This document shows positions 19,351-27,648 of a stretch of DNA of 64,000 nt, one piece after another. A program made the position numbers and the translations under genes. The stretch comes from Streptomyces sp. CB02366. Lineage in GTDB: Bacteria > Actinomycetota > Actinomycetes > Streptomycetales > Streptomycetaceae. The stretch is from contig NZ_LIVT01000001.1 in assembly GCF_001905905.1 (NCBI RefSeq), positions 1,238,852 to 1,302,851 of the forward strand, read 5' to 3'. The notes under the pieces were generated by a model. The model was not told where the DNA came from and ran no database searches. It worked only from the letters and a program-made list of their open reading frames with translations. Positions within the stretch are counted from its first letter, which is position 1. Each line of letters begins with the position of its first letter.

Positions 19351-20106
19351 ATGACGGTCATCAGCAGGGGGACGGCGGGGAAGTGGTTCCGGAGGTTTCC
19401 GGCGCGCGGCGGGGCGCCCCGGCTGCGCCTGGTGTGCCTGCCGCACGCCGGCGGCACCGCGACGCTGTTCCACGGCTGGTCGAAACAGCTGCCCGGTGAC
19501 GTGGAGGTGCTGGCCACTCAGTACCCCGGCCGCCAGGAACGGTTCGACGAGCCGTGCGCCGCGTCCATGACGGAGCTGGCCGACGCGATCGCCGACGCGC
19601 TGGAGCCCGAACTCGACGCGCCGGTGGCCCTCTTCGGCCACAGCCTCGGTTCGGCCGTCGCCTACGAGGTGGCCCGCCGCCTCGAAGACCGCCACGGCGT
19701 CGTCCCCGAACGGGTCGTCGTCTCGGGCCGGAGGGCCCCGCACGCCGAGCGGGCCGGCGGCACCCTGCACCTGCTCGACGACGAGCACCTGGTGGCCGCG
19801 GCCCGTCGGCTCGGCGACGCGGGCTCCTCCGTCTACGACGACCCCGACCTGCGTCCGCTGCTGCTGCCCTCGCTGCGCGGCGACTTCCGGCTCATCGAGT
19901 CCTACCGGCCCCTCGACGTGCCCCCGCTGCGCGCTCCGGTGACGGCCGTCGGCGGCACGGCCGACCCGGGCTGCACCTTTCCCGAACTGCTGTCCTGGTC
20001 GGCGCTGACTACGGCGTCGTACGAGCACCGGCTGTTTCCCGGGGACCACTTCTACCTGATCCCGCAGGAAGGGGCACTGCTGCGCTTCCTCGCCGAGCGG
20101 CTGTGA
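19351..20106 (+). CDS. Type II thioesterase (orphan)
   Basis: A 251-residue alpha/beta-hydrolase of the editing thioesterase class that clears stalled acyl groups from polyketide or non-ribosomal peptide carrier domains. Visible are LVCLPHAGGTA (28-37), GHSLG with the nucleophile at about S98, the conserved YPGRQER (59-65), and the C-terminal catalytic FPGDHFYL. ATG 19351 has a GGAGGG ribosome site. No synthase genes are within the window, so it must serve enzymes encoded elsewhere or be a leftover of a lost cluster. It is divergent from the MacB-type exporter. Confidence 0.92.
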   Translation: MTVISRGTAGKWFRRFPARGGAPRLRLVCLPHAGGTATLFHGWSKQLPGDVEVLATQYPGRQERFDEPCAASMTELADAIADALEPELDAPVALFGHSLGSAVAYEVARRLEDRHGVVPERVVVSGRRAPHAERAGGTLHLLDDEHLVAAARRLGDAGSSVYDDPDLRPLLLPSLRGDFRLIESYRPLDVPPLRAPVTAVGGTADPGCTFPELLSWSALTTASYEHRLFPGDHFYLIPQEGALLRFLAERL

Positions 20107-20149
20107 CCCGGACGCCGCCGGCCGCGGCGGGACCGCCCGAGGGGCCCCG

Positions 20150-20760
20150 GGCGCCCGCCTCTTCGGCGCGGGCGGCCGGGCGCGCCCGCCGCGGGCCGTG
20201 AGCAGCAGCGGCAACGACGTGGTCAGCAGCACGACCGACGCGCAGGCCGGCACACCCGAACCGCCCCACTTCTCCAGGGGCCCCCGGCGAGCAGCCCGAG
20301 CCCCACCCAGCACGGCGCCCACAACAGCGCGGCCGGCACCGACCATCCCGGGTACGGCCGCCAGGGCGCCCGCACCGAGCCGCACAGCGCTGGAACCGGG
20401 GTGCGCAGGCCCCCGTTGAACCGGCCGAACAGCCCGGCACGGCCGTGCCGGGCGCCCACCGTGGCCGGCGCCGGCCGATAGGACCGCGAGCCGGCGAGCC
20501 TGCCGGGGAGAGCGCCTTCCAGCCGGTCGCCCCGTACCCGAGCACATGGCCCGCCGGCGCCCCGGCCGCCGCCAGCGCGAACACCCCCTCCACCGGCAGC
20601 ACCCCGTGGTGCGTGAGCGCCCCGCTCGCCACCAGGGCGGTCCGCGAAGGGAACAGCACCCCACCAGCGGTACCGGAGGCTCCCCCACGGGCAGCAGGAA
20701 CACGATCACCAGCGTCGGCCAGACGGTCCCAACCGCGAACACGGCCTCCGACGAGAACAC
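20150..20760 (-). pseudogene. DedA-family membrane protein, frameshifted
   Basis: DedA/SNARE-associated-like sequence is spread over all three minus-strand frames. From a GTG at 20760 (GGGAGGGG ribosome site) one frame gives FSSEAVFAVGTVWPTLVIVF. The next frame gives LFPSRTALVASGALTHHG and GVFALAAAGAPAGHVLGYG. A third frame (about 20460-20225) gives FGRFNGGLRTPVPALCGSV and PAALLWAPCWVGLGLLAGG, the hallmark DedA core. The first frame then resumes with ASVVLLTTSLPLLLTARGG. So at least three indels disrupt the gene. Intact DedA proteins are lipid flippases or envelope homeostasis factors. Sequencing error is an alternative, but three indels in 600 bp suggests genuine decay. Confidence 0.7.
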
Positions 20761-20933
20761 CCCGGCCCCTCCCCCCCGTACAGGAGCGGGCGGCCGTCCA
20801 CCGCCCCCGTCCGACCGCGCGGCGCCCCCGCACGCACTGCACCTGGCGGCCGTCCTCACGGGGAGCCTGCTACCGGTCCGATGGTGGAGCCGGCTGGGTG
20901 TTCCGTGCCCTACGGGCCCCATATCGTGCCCCC

Positions 20934-22280
20934 ATGCACCCACCCAGCCTCTGGCAGGCCCTGCACCAGCGCCGGTACCTCCGGAGCGGCTGGCCGTGGC
21001 GCTGTGCCCTGTACTTCCTGACCAGCGTGCCGCTGGGTGCCGCCCTGCTGGTCTGCCTGCTCGTCCTCGCGCTGGCCGGCAGCCTCCTGACCGTGGTCCT
21101 CGTCGGGGTGCCGCTTCTGCTGACGCTGGTCCTCGCCGGGCTGCCGCTTCTGCTGACGCTGGTCCTCGCCGGGCTGCCGGTCGCGCACGTGGAGCGGCGC
21201 CGGCTGCGCCTGATCGACCCGGCCGTGCCGCTGGCCGACGCCCACCAGGACCCGCCGCGCACCGGACCCGCCGCCTGGCTGCGCACCCGCCTCCAGGAGC
21301 GTTCCACCTGGCGGGAGCTGGGTTACGCCCTCCTCTTCGGCTGCCTCCTGTGGCCCCTGGAAGCGGTGGTCATCGGCACGGTCCTCGGCGTGAGCGGGGG
21401 GCTGATCTCCACCCCCCTGGTCATGACCACGGCCGGCGGCGGCGAGGAGGCGCGCGTCATCAAGCTGTGGCTGGTCCACTCCTACCCGGCGGCGTTCGCC
21501 GTCGCCCTGGCCGGACTGCTCCTGCTCCCCCTGCTGGCCTACCCGCTCGGCCTGCTCGCCGTGGGGCGCGCCCAGCTCACCCGCCTCCTGCTGGACGCGT
21601 CTCCCCGTCAGGACGACGTACGCGTAAAGGAGTTGAGCCGGTCGCGGATGCGCCTGGTGACCGCCTTCGAGGCCGAGCGCCGCCGCATCGAACGCGATCT
21701 GCACGACGGCGCCCAGCAGCGGCTGGTCGCCCTGTCGATGCGGCTGGGGATGGCGCGCCTCGACGCCCGCGAGGAACCTGTCGCCGGGCTCCTGGCCCAA
21801 GCCCACGGCGAGGCCCAGGCCGCGCTGGTCGAGCTGCGGGAGCTGATCCAGGGCATCCACCCCCGAGTCCTCACCGACCGGGGGCTGGCCGCGGCCATCG
21901 AGGACATCGCCGACCGCTCCCCGGTCCCCGTCGACCTCGATCTCGACCTGCCCCACCGGTTCCTCGAAGCGGTCGAGTCCGCCGTCTACTTCGCGGTGAG
22001 CGAGGCGCTGGCGAACGTCGCCAAGCACAGCCGGGCCACCCGGGCCTCCGTCGAGGCCCGCGTCGACCGGGGCCGACTCGTCGTCCGCGTACGGGACGAC
22101 GGCGTGGGGGGCGCGGACGAGGCCGACGGCACCGGGCTGGAGGGCGTCGCGGATCGCATCTCGGTCCTCGGGGGGCATTTGCTAGTGTCCTCACCGTCCG
22201 GCGGGCCCACCGTCTTCCGCCTCCTCGTGCCCTGCGCCCCGGCTCCGGACCGCCGCCTCGACGCCCCGACGGCCCGATGA
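20934..22280 (+). CDS. Two-component sensor histidine kinase
   Basis: A 448-residue membrane kinase of the HisKA_3 (NarL/LiaS) class. The N-terminal half carries hydrophobic segments at about 25-80, 130-155 and 180-205 with a short outside loop. The H-box is RRRIERDLHDGAQQR with the phosphorylated histidine near residue 262, followed by a HATPase domain with EALANVAKHS and DDGVGGAD. The first hydrophobic block contains 11-residue repeats from a 33-bp tandem duplication. The ATG at 20934 has no clear ribosome site, so it may be translated from a leaderless message. It forms a pair with the response regulator 17 bp downstream. The ligand is unknown. Confidence 0.92.
   Translation: MHPPSLWQALHQRRYLRSGWPWRCALYFLTSVPLGAALLVCLLVLALAGSLLTVVLVGVPLLLTLVLAGLPLLLTLVLAGLPVAHVERRRLRLIDPAVPLADAHQDPPRTGPAAWLRTRLQERSTWRELGYALLFGCLLWPLEAVVIGTVLGVSGGLISTPLVMTTAGGGEEARVIKLWLVHSYPAAFAVALAGLLLLPLLAYPLGLLAVGRAQLTRLLLDASPRQDDVRVKELSRSRMRLVTAFEAERRRIERDLHDGAQQRLVALSMRLGMARLDAREEPVAGLLAQAHGEAQAALVELRELIQGIHPRVLTDRGLAAAIEDIADRSPVPVDLDLDLPHRFLEAVESAVYFAVSEALANVAKHSRATRASVEARVDRGRLVVRVRDDGVGGADEADGTGLEGVADRISVLGGHLLVSSPSGGPTVFRLLVPCAPAPDRRLDAPTAR
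21111..21173 (+). repeat. 33-bp tandem repeat in sensor kinase membrane segment
   Basis: A 30-base block at 21111-21140 is repeated exactly at 21144-21173, giving a 33-bp period, and a related degenerate copy precedes it (about 21087-21107). It encodes successive LLTLVLAGLPL-type 11-residue units. Confidence 0.95.
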
Positions 22281-22297
22281 TCCGATAGAGGAAACAG

Positions 22298-22942
22298 ATG
22301 TTGCGCATCGTGTTGGCCGAGGACAGCGTGCTGCTGCGGGAGGGCCTCGTCGGGCTCATGGAGCGCTTCGGCCACCAGGTCCTCGCCGGTGTCGGCACGG
22401 CCGACGAACTCACGGCGGCCGTCGCCGAGCACGCCCCCGACATCGTCGTCACCGATGTACGGATGCCGCCCGGCTTCTCCGACGAAGGGCTGCGGGCCGC
22501 GCTGCGCCTGCGCGAGAAGAACCCGCGGCTGCCCATCCTCGTCCTCAGCCAGTACGTCCAGCGCGCCTACGCCGAGGAGCTGCTCGACTCCTCCGACGGC
22601 ACCCACGTCGGCTACCTGCTCAAGGAACGCGTCGGCAACGTCGAGGAGTTCGTCGAAGCCCTCCAGCGGGTGGCGGCCGGAGCGACCGTCGTCGACCCCG
22701 AAGTGGTCCGCCAGCTCCTGCGCCACCGCCGCGATCCGCTGGCCAGACTGACCCCCCGCGAGCAGGAGGTCCTCGCGCTGATGGCCGAGGGCCGGTCCAA
22801 CGCGTCCGTCGCCGCGGCCCTGCACGTCAGCGAGGGCACCGTCAGCAAGCACTTCGGCTCCATCCTCACCAAACTGGACCTGAACCTGTCCGACGCCACC
22901 AACCGCCGGGTACTGGCCGTCCTGGCCTACCTGCGCGGCTGA
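22298..22942 (+). CDS. LuxR/NarL-type response regulator
   Basis: A 214-residue regulator: receiver domain with acidic ED at 8-9, phosphoacceptor Asp in DIVVTDVRMP (about D53), and K in YLLKERV, then a LuxR-type helix-turn-helix (LTPREQEVLALMAEGRSNASVAAALHVS split, 150-205). It is 17 bp downstream of the kinase with a GAGGAAACAG ribosome site, so it is the cognate partner. In this family the exporter or DedA-like gene next door is often the target; here the DedA neighbour is broken. The target promoter is not identified. Confidence 0.95.
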   Translation: MLRIVLAEDSVLLREGLVGLMERFGHQVLAGVGTADELTAAVAEHAPDIVVTDVRMPPGFSDEGLRAALRLREKNPRLPILVLSQYVQRAYAEELLDSSDGTHVGYLLKERVGNVEEFVEALQRVAAGATVVDPEVVRQLLRHRRDPLARLTPREQEVLALMAEGRSNASVAAALHVSEGTVSKHFGSILTKLDLNLSDATNRRVLAVLAYLRG

Positions 22943-23068
22943 CCTCCCGGGCGGCGTCACGGCCGCCCGCGTCCGGCCCCGCTCAGCCGGCGAGCCGGCC
23001 CCCCTGGGCCGCCAACGCTCCCAACTGGAAGCGGCTGCACACTCCCAGACGGCCCATCAAAACATCGG

Positions 23069-23234
23069 TCACCCGGCGACTGGTACCAGTTCCCGCACGG
23101 ATGCCACCGGCCCGCGCTCCGATGCACTGCGGTACTCGTCGATCAGGTTCTCCGCCGCGAGTTCCGTCTGCGTGAGAATCCGCTGCCGCCGGAGCAGCTC
23201 CCTTTCCCGTCCGGCGTACCGGGATCGTCGGCAC
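23069..23234 (-). pseudogene. possible frameshifted tail of the neighbouring ORF
   Basis: Directly after the stop of the 418-residue gene, another minus-strand frame reads ECRRSRYAGRERELLRRQ, ILTQTELAAENLIDEYR and ends VRELVPVAG. It looks like authentic helical coding sequence but has no start codon of its own. A single-base change near 23237-23245 would join it to the upstream gene, adding about 55 residues. It may be a recent frameshift, a programmed frameshift, or a chance open frame. Confidence 0.4.
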
Positions 23235-24491
23235 TCACCCAGTCTGCTTCCCGCCTTGCCCGTCGGTCCCGCGCAGACGACGAGCTCGCTCGGCGAGACC
23301 GCTGGAGAGCTTGTTCTTCACCGAGTTGGCCCGGTCGAGGGTCTCGTTTCCCAGGCTTCGGGCAGCACCCACACCCTTCACTCCTTTTTCCACCGCCTTG
23401 TCCCTCACTTCCACGGCGGCTTCCGTCCATCGCCTCGCCTCGGACGAGTCGCCACCGGACTCGATTCCGAGCCGCTCGTGAAAGTCATGGACGCCTCTCG
23501 CGATCTGGTTGCTCGACTGGACCACGGCCGGGGATGCGGCCGGATGCAGCAACACCTTGGCATTGGCCACGCCGGCAGCGGCGTTCATCCTGGCCAGCAG
23601 AGTCTCCGTACTGCGCGAGATGTACTCCAGCCGATCCTGCCGGGCGGCCTTCAGACCGAGGCGATGCCCGTTGAGCTCATCCGGGGACGCGTCCAGCACC
23701 CTGTCGAGTTCGAGTACGGCGATCGCGTCCTGCAAGTGAAAGCAGCGAGCCAGAACGGCGAGCCATTCCCCAACGACGGCCTCAGCCTCCTTGGCCATCG
23801 CGGCGAGCTCGCCGATCTTGGTCTGCCGCTCCATGTCCTCCGCGAGCGCGTCGAGTTGACGCAGTGCGTACGCCTGCGTCTCCGCGATCGTCGCCGGCGC
23901 GGCGTGCACCTTCGACCAGGTGACCTCGTCGACCCTGCCCCGCTTCTCCCGAAGGGTCATGGCCTCCCCGATCACGAAGCCCACTCCGATCATGCGGGCC
24001 AGCACAGCGTCCTTCTGGGCACGCAGTACGTCGTCGACCTTCTTGTCGATCGCGGCGAGGTAGTCGGTGATCTCGTCCATGGTCTGCTGCATGGCGACCT
24101 GCGCCATGAACTTCCCGGCGTTGGCCAGAGCAGCCGGGTTGGACAGGAGCGATCGGGGCGCATGCGCGAACTCCAGAAACCCCTTGATCTGCCCCTTCTG
24201 CCCCTTCAGCACACCCGTGCTGAGCCCCGTCTTCGCACTCTCCCTCAGGCCGTACTTCTTGAGAAGCAGCGCCGACTCCGGGGTCAGCTTCACCCAGTGA
24301 GCAGAGTGGGCGGCGATCTCCGATGCCGCCTCCGCGACCACAGCACCCGCAGCGAAGACGGACTTGTACCATCGCGGTCCGAGGCTCTTGGAGGGCAGCG
24401 CCTCCGAAGCGAGGAATTTTTCGACGTCCTCGGCGCTCCCGACGACTGTCAGCCCGTCCCCGTCGCTGATCAGCTGGATCTCGTTGTCCAT
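23235..24491 (-). CDS. Unrecognised helical protein
   Basis: A 418-residue protein I do not recognise. It starts MDNEIQLISDGDGLTVVG, then is almost wholly alpha-helical, with a weakly hydrophobic segment near 45-60 (VFAAGAVVAEAASEIAA) and another near 165-180 (LARMIGVGFVIGEAM), and long amphipathic helices from 190 to 330. The C-terminal region is basic and lysine/arginine-rich. This pattern recalls long-helix membrane-acting proteins but no motif proves it. The ATG at 24491 has AGGAGCGGACC upstream, so expression is likely. Codon use is slightly less G/C-biased than the core genes. It is divergent from the CYTH gene cluster. Function unknown. Confidence 0.8.
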   Translation of the reverse strand: MDNEIQLISDGDGLTVVGSAEDVEKFLASEALPSKSLGPRWYKSVFAAGAVVAEAASEIAAHSAHWVKLTPESALLLKKYGLRESAKTGLSTGVLKGQKGQIKGFLEFAHAPRSLLSNPAALANAGKFMAQVAMQQTMDEITDYLAAIDKKVDDVLRAQKDAVLARMIGVGFVIGEAMTLREKRGRVDEVTWSKVHAAPATIAETQAYALRQLDALAEDMERQTKIGELAAMAKEAEAVVGEWLAVLARCFHLQDAIAVLELDRVLDASPDELNGHRLGLKAARQDRLEYISRSTETLLARMNAAAGVANAKVLLHPAASPAVVQSSNQIARGVHDFHERLGIESGGDSSEARRWTEAAVEVRDKAVEKGVKGVGAARSLGNETLDRANSVKNKLSSGLAERARRLRGTDGQGGKQTG

Positions 24492-24570
24492 GGTCCGCTC
24501 CTGAAGTGGCTACGCGCATCGCATGCAGTGCCTGGTCCGCCCGGACGGTGTGTTCGGCGCGGAGTTCATG

Positions 24571-24780
24571 ATGCCCGTGAAAAGACGCCCCCACATGACC
24601 GAGCACTACACCTCACCGAAGCGCCTCCGCCCCCACTTCATCGGCGGCCGGCACGTCCTGCTCACTCCGCACCCCACTGAGTTCACCGAGCGCCCCCACG
24701 TCGGCCAACCGCACGACCGCACCCACCGCATGGGCCTCCTGCTCGCGGCCCGGACGTCCACCCTCACCGACCACTTCTGA
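24571..24780 (+). CDS. possible small protein upstream of CYTH gene
   Basis: A 69-residue basic, His/Pro/Thr-rich frame beginning MPVKRRPHMTEHYTSPK and ending TSTLTDHF. GGAG lies 6 bases upstream of the ATG, and the stop is 11 bp before the CYTH start, consistent with an operon. The composition does not match any family I know and it may be non-coding. Confidence 0.4.
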   Translation: MPVKRRPHMTEHYTSPKRLRPHFIGGRHVLLTPHPTEFTERPHVGQPHDRTHRMGLLLAARTSTLTDHF

Positions 24781-24791
24781 GAGAAGACCCC

Positions 24792-25379
24792 ATGAAGCAC
24801 GAATACGAGGCGAAGTTCCTGGCCGTCGATGTCGCCGACCTCCAGAACAAGCTGAGCGCCCTCAATGCGGTCCAGGCGTTCCCCCGCACGCTCCTCACCC
24901 GCAAGATCTTCGAGAACGACTCCCTCGACGGCGGGGCCTGGATCCGCCTGCGGGACGAGGGCACCCGCTCGACTCTCACCCTCAAGCAGGTCACCGACGC
25001 CACGACGATCGACGGCACCAAGGAAATCGAGACCGAGGTCACCGACCTGCACGCCATGGCCGACATCCTGCGCCGGGTCGGCCTCACCGAGGTCCGGTAC
25101 CAGGAGAACTACCGAGAGGAATGGCGCCTGGGAGAGGTCGCCTTCGACTTCGACACCTGGCCCGATCTCCCCACCTTCCTGGAGATCGAAGGACCCGACG
25201 AGGCATCGGTACGCCAGGCCGCCGCGCTGCTGGACCTCGACTACTCCGAAGCCCGGTTCGGCAGCGTCGACGAGATCTACAAGAGCGAGTCCGGCCGCGA
25301 CATCCTCCCCGAACCCACACTCATGTTCTCCGCAGCCGAGAAGCAGAAGGACGCTTCTCCCACGGCCCAGGACCGTTGA
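24792..25379 (+). CDS. CYTH-domain protein (class IV adenylyl cyclase / triphosphatase-like)
   Basis: A 195-residue CYTH domain protein. The defining ExExK motif is EYEAKF (4-9), followed by RLRDEG, TLTLKQV and the EIETEV segment, then FDFDTWPDLPTFLEIEGPDE, so the metal- and triphosphate-binding tunnel residues are intact. CYTH enzymes act on triphosphates (ATP to cAMP, thiamine triphosphate or tripolyphosphate hydrolysis); which one applies here cannot be decided. The product is cytoplasmic. GAGAAG lies 7 bases before ATG. It lies between two tiny ORFs and next to the tRNA-Thr gene. Confidence 0.88.
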   Translation: MKHEYEAKFLAVDVADLQNKLSALNAVQAFPRTLLTRKIFENDSLDGGAWIRLRDEGTRSTLTLKQVTDATTIDGTKEIETEVTDLHAMADILRRVGLTEVRYQENYREEWRLGEVAFDFDTWPDLPTFLEIEGPDEASVRQAAALLDLDYSEARFGSVDEIYKSESGRDILPEPTLMFSAAEKQKDASPTAQDR

Positions 25380-25398
25380 TCACGCAGGGAGACGAGCG

Positions 25399-25512
25399 AT
25401 GCTGACGGAAGTCGCCCTACAGCACAGGGCGATCTCCGGGATCGCCGAGTTACAGGAACGGGACCGGCAATCCTTCTTCCCAAGAGCCGCCTGGCCGGCT
25501 CCCCACGGTTGA
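25399..25512 (+). CDS. possible 37-residue ORF or gene remnant
   Basis: The frame begins MLTEVALQHRAISGIAELQ and ends with a TGA at 25510-25512. It has a good GGGAG ribosome site 7 bases upstream and lies 19 bp after the CYTH gene. It may be a truncated third gene of that operon, since the translation resembles the start of a longer protein. Confidence 0.35.
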   Translation: MLTEVALQHRAISGIAELQERDRQSFFPRAAWPAPHG

Positions 25513-25659
25513 ACGAATCCGCCGCGGTGAGGCGTTCGACTTCCGGCAGAAGAGCTGGCAAGTATCGGTGCCAAAGAGCAGATCCCCGCAACGGTCCCCC
25601 TCACACCGGCACGACACAGCACCCCGGCTGCGCGCCGCCCCAGGCCCCAAACAACAGAA

Positions 25660-25692
25660 AACCCCAGGTCACGGGTTATGCGACCTGGGGTT
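25660..25692 (-). terminator. terminator behind tRNA-Thr
   Basis: An 11-bp perfect inverted repeat (25660-25670 and 25682-25692) with an 11-nt loop, followed on the minus strand by TTTTCTGTTGTTT, a classic intrinsic terminator starting 7 bp after the tRNA. Confidence 0.9.
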
Positions 25693-25698
25693 CAACTG

Positions 25699-25772
25699 AG
25701 CCGCCTTCGGGATTCGAACCCGAGACCTACGCATTACGAGTGCGTTGCTCTGGCCAACTGAGCTAAGGCGGC
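25699..25772 (-). tRNA. tRNA-Thr (anticodon CGT)
   Basis: A 74-nt cloverleaf is complete: acceptor GCCGCCT pairs with AGGCGGC, D-arm contains AGCTCAGTTGG, anticodon loop CTCGTAA reads ACG codons, and the T-arm contains GGTTCGAATCC. The 3' CCA is not encoded, as usual in Streptomyces. The G/C-rich host uses ACG heavily, so this is an expected tRNA. Confidence 0.97.
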
Positions 25773-25909
25773 GCGCCCTGTCGCACTATGGTGCGATCAG
25801 CAGCGGAGCCAAGTCTACACAGTTTCCGGGGGTGCTCCGCACACGGTGCCCCTCGCGGCGTTTGCGCTGGTCAGGGGCGGTCGGGCGGGGCGCGGCGGTG
25901 GAGTGGCGG

Positions 25910-27439
25910 TCAATTGCACTTCTTGTCGTCCGTGGGCGGGGTGCCCTCCAGGAGGTACGTGTTGATCGCCGTGTCGACGCAGTCGCTGCCCCGGCCGTAC
26001 GCCGTGTGGCCGTCTCCCTCGTAGGTGAGCAGGATGCCGGAGGAGAGCTGGTCGGCGAGGGACTCGGACCACTTGTACGGGGTGGCCGGGTCGCGGGTGG
26101 TGCCGACGACGAGGATCGGGGCCGCGCCCTCCGCCTTCGTGGGGTGCGGGGCGCCGGTGGCCCCGGTGGGCCAGTACGCGCAGTTCAGGGAGGCCCAGGC
26201 GAAGCCGCGGCCGAAGACCGGGGACGCCTTCTCGAAGTCCGGGACCGCCTTCTCCACCGCGTCGGGGCCGTCGAAGGCGGGCGGCAGGTCGAGGCAGTTC
26301 ACGGCGGCGTTGGCGAACATCAGGTTCGCGTACTTCCCGTCCGGCTCGCGCTCGTAGTAGCTGTCGGCCAGGGACAGCAGACCGGAGCCGTCGCTTCGCT
26401 GCGCGCCCGCCAGCGCCTCGCGGAGCTGCGGCCAGGCCGCCTCGTCGTACATGGCGGCGATCACCCCGGTGGTGGCCAGCGCCTCGCCCAGCTTCCGGTG
26501 GTCGCCGGTCGGGACCGGGTTCGCGTCCAGGTCCTTGAACAGCTGCTTCAGGGCGGTCGCGGCGTCCGCGGGGGAGGTGGTGCCGAGCGGGCAGTCCGGC
26601 TGCTTCACGCAGTCGGCGGCGAACGACTGGAAGGCCCCCTCGAAGCCCGCCGTCTGGTCGCGGTTCATCTCGACGGCCTCGAGGGAGGGGTCCATCGCCC
26701 CGTCCAGCACGAGGCGTCCGGCCCGTTTCGGGAAGAGGTCCGCGTACGTGGCGCCGAGGAAGGTCCCGTACGACGCCCCGACGTAGTTCAGCTTCTCGTC
26801 GCCGAGGAGGGCCCGCAGGACGTCCATGTCGCGGGCCGCGTCGACGGTGGAGACGTGCGGGAGGATCTTCCCGCTCCGCTTCTCGCACCCCGCGGCGAAC
26901 TTCTCGAACGCGGCCGTGAGCTTCCGGACCTCCGCCGCGTCGTCCGGAGTCTGGTCGACCTGGGTGTAGGCGTCCATCTCCTTGCCCGTGAGGCATTCGA
27001 CGGGCTCGCTGCGGGCCACGCCGCGCGGGTCGATGGCCACCATGTCGTAGCGGGCCCGCACCGGGGCCGGGTAGCCGAGGGCCGCGTACCCCTGGAGATA
27101 GCCGATCGCGGAGCCGCCGGGGCCGCCCGGGTTCACCAGGAGCGAGCCGATCCGCTTGCCGGGGCCGGTGGCCTTCTTGCGGGAGACCGCGAGGTCGATG
27201 TCGCCGTCATCCGGCTTGTCGTAGTCGCGCGGCGCCTTCATCGTCGCGCACTGGAACCCCTCCACGCCGCAGTCGCGCCAGCTCAGCTTCTGTGTGTAGT
27301 ACGACGACAGCCCCTCGGGGGCCGCGGTCCCGGTGGCCGAAGCGTTCGGCGAGGAGCCGCTGCTGCTGCAGCCGGAGATGAGGAGGCCGGCAGTGCCGAT
27401 CCCGATGCCGAAGGTGCGGAGCAGGCGCCTGGTTTCCAT
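25910..27439 (-). CDS. Secreted lipoprotein alpha/beta hydrolase (TAP-like tripeptidyl aminopeptidase)
   Basis: A 509-residue lipoprotein. A signal peptide METRRLLRTFGIGIGT leads to the lipobox LLISGC with modified Cys near residue 24, then a Ser/Gly spacer. The hydrolase core shows LLVNPGGPGGSA (oxyanion region), the nucleophile elbow VGASYGTFLG, and C-terminal Asp/His in TTRDPATPYKW and YEGDGHTAYG with the TAP-like C-terminal domain. Homologues (SlpD/SlpE, tripeptidyl aminopeptidases) release peptides outside the cell for nutrition or mycelial maturation. ATG 27439 gives the best signal peptide; another in-frame ATG lies at 27487. Confidence 0.92.
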   Translation of the reverse strand: METRRLLRTFGIGIGTAGLLISGCSSSGSSPNASATGTAAPEGLSSYYTQKLSWRDCGVEGFQCATMKAPRDYDKPDDGDIDLAVSRKKATGPGKRIGSLLVNPGGPGGSAIGYLQGYAALGYPAPVRARYDMVAIDPRGVARSEPVECLTGKEMDAYTQVDQTPDDAAEVRKLTAAFEKFAAGCEKRSGKILPHVSTVDAARDMDVLRALLGDEKLNYVGASYGTFLGATYADLFPKRAGRLVLDGAMDPSLEAVEMNRDQTAGFEGAFQSFAADCVKQPDCPLGTTSPADAATALKQLFKDLDANPVPTGDHRKLGEALATTGVIAAMYDEAAWPQLREALAGAQRSDGSGLLSLADSYYEREPDGKYANLMFANAAVNCLDLPPAFDGPDAVEKAVPDFEKASPVFGRGFAWASLNCAYWPTGATGAPHPTKAEGAAPILVVGTTRDPATPYKWSESLADQLSSGILLTYEGDGHTAYGRGSDCVDTAINTYLLEGTPPTDDKKCN

Positions 27440-27648
27440 TCTGGGAGCGTATCCGGCAGGTGACGAGTCGTCCGATTCCCTGCTCATTCGGGTGAACAGG
27501 TACCCATCGGCCGACCGACGGCCCCGACCGGCGGCCCCCGGGCCGTTGCCCGGCCGCCCCCGGGTTCACACGCCTCCGCCCGGCGCCCAAGCCCCTCTAG
27601 CCCACCGGCCCCCGCAGCGCGCCCCGCCCGCCCCCGGGGCGCCGCCGG

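Noticed and set aside
23069..25772. Integrated element with the tRNA-Thr 3' end as attachment site
   Set aside because: No second copy of the tRNA 3' segment, integrase or excisionase gene was seen within the window.
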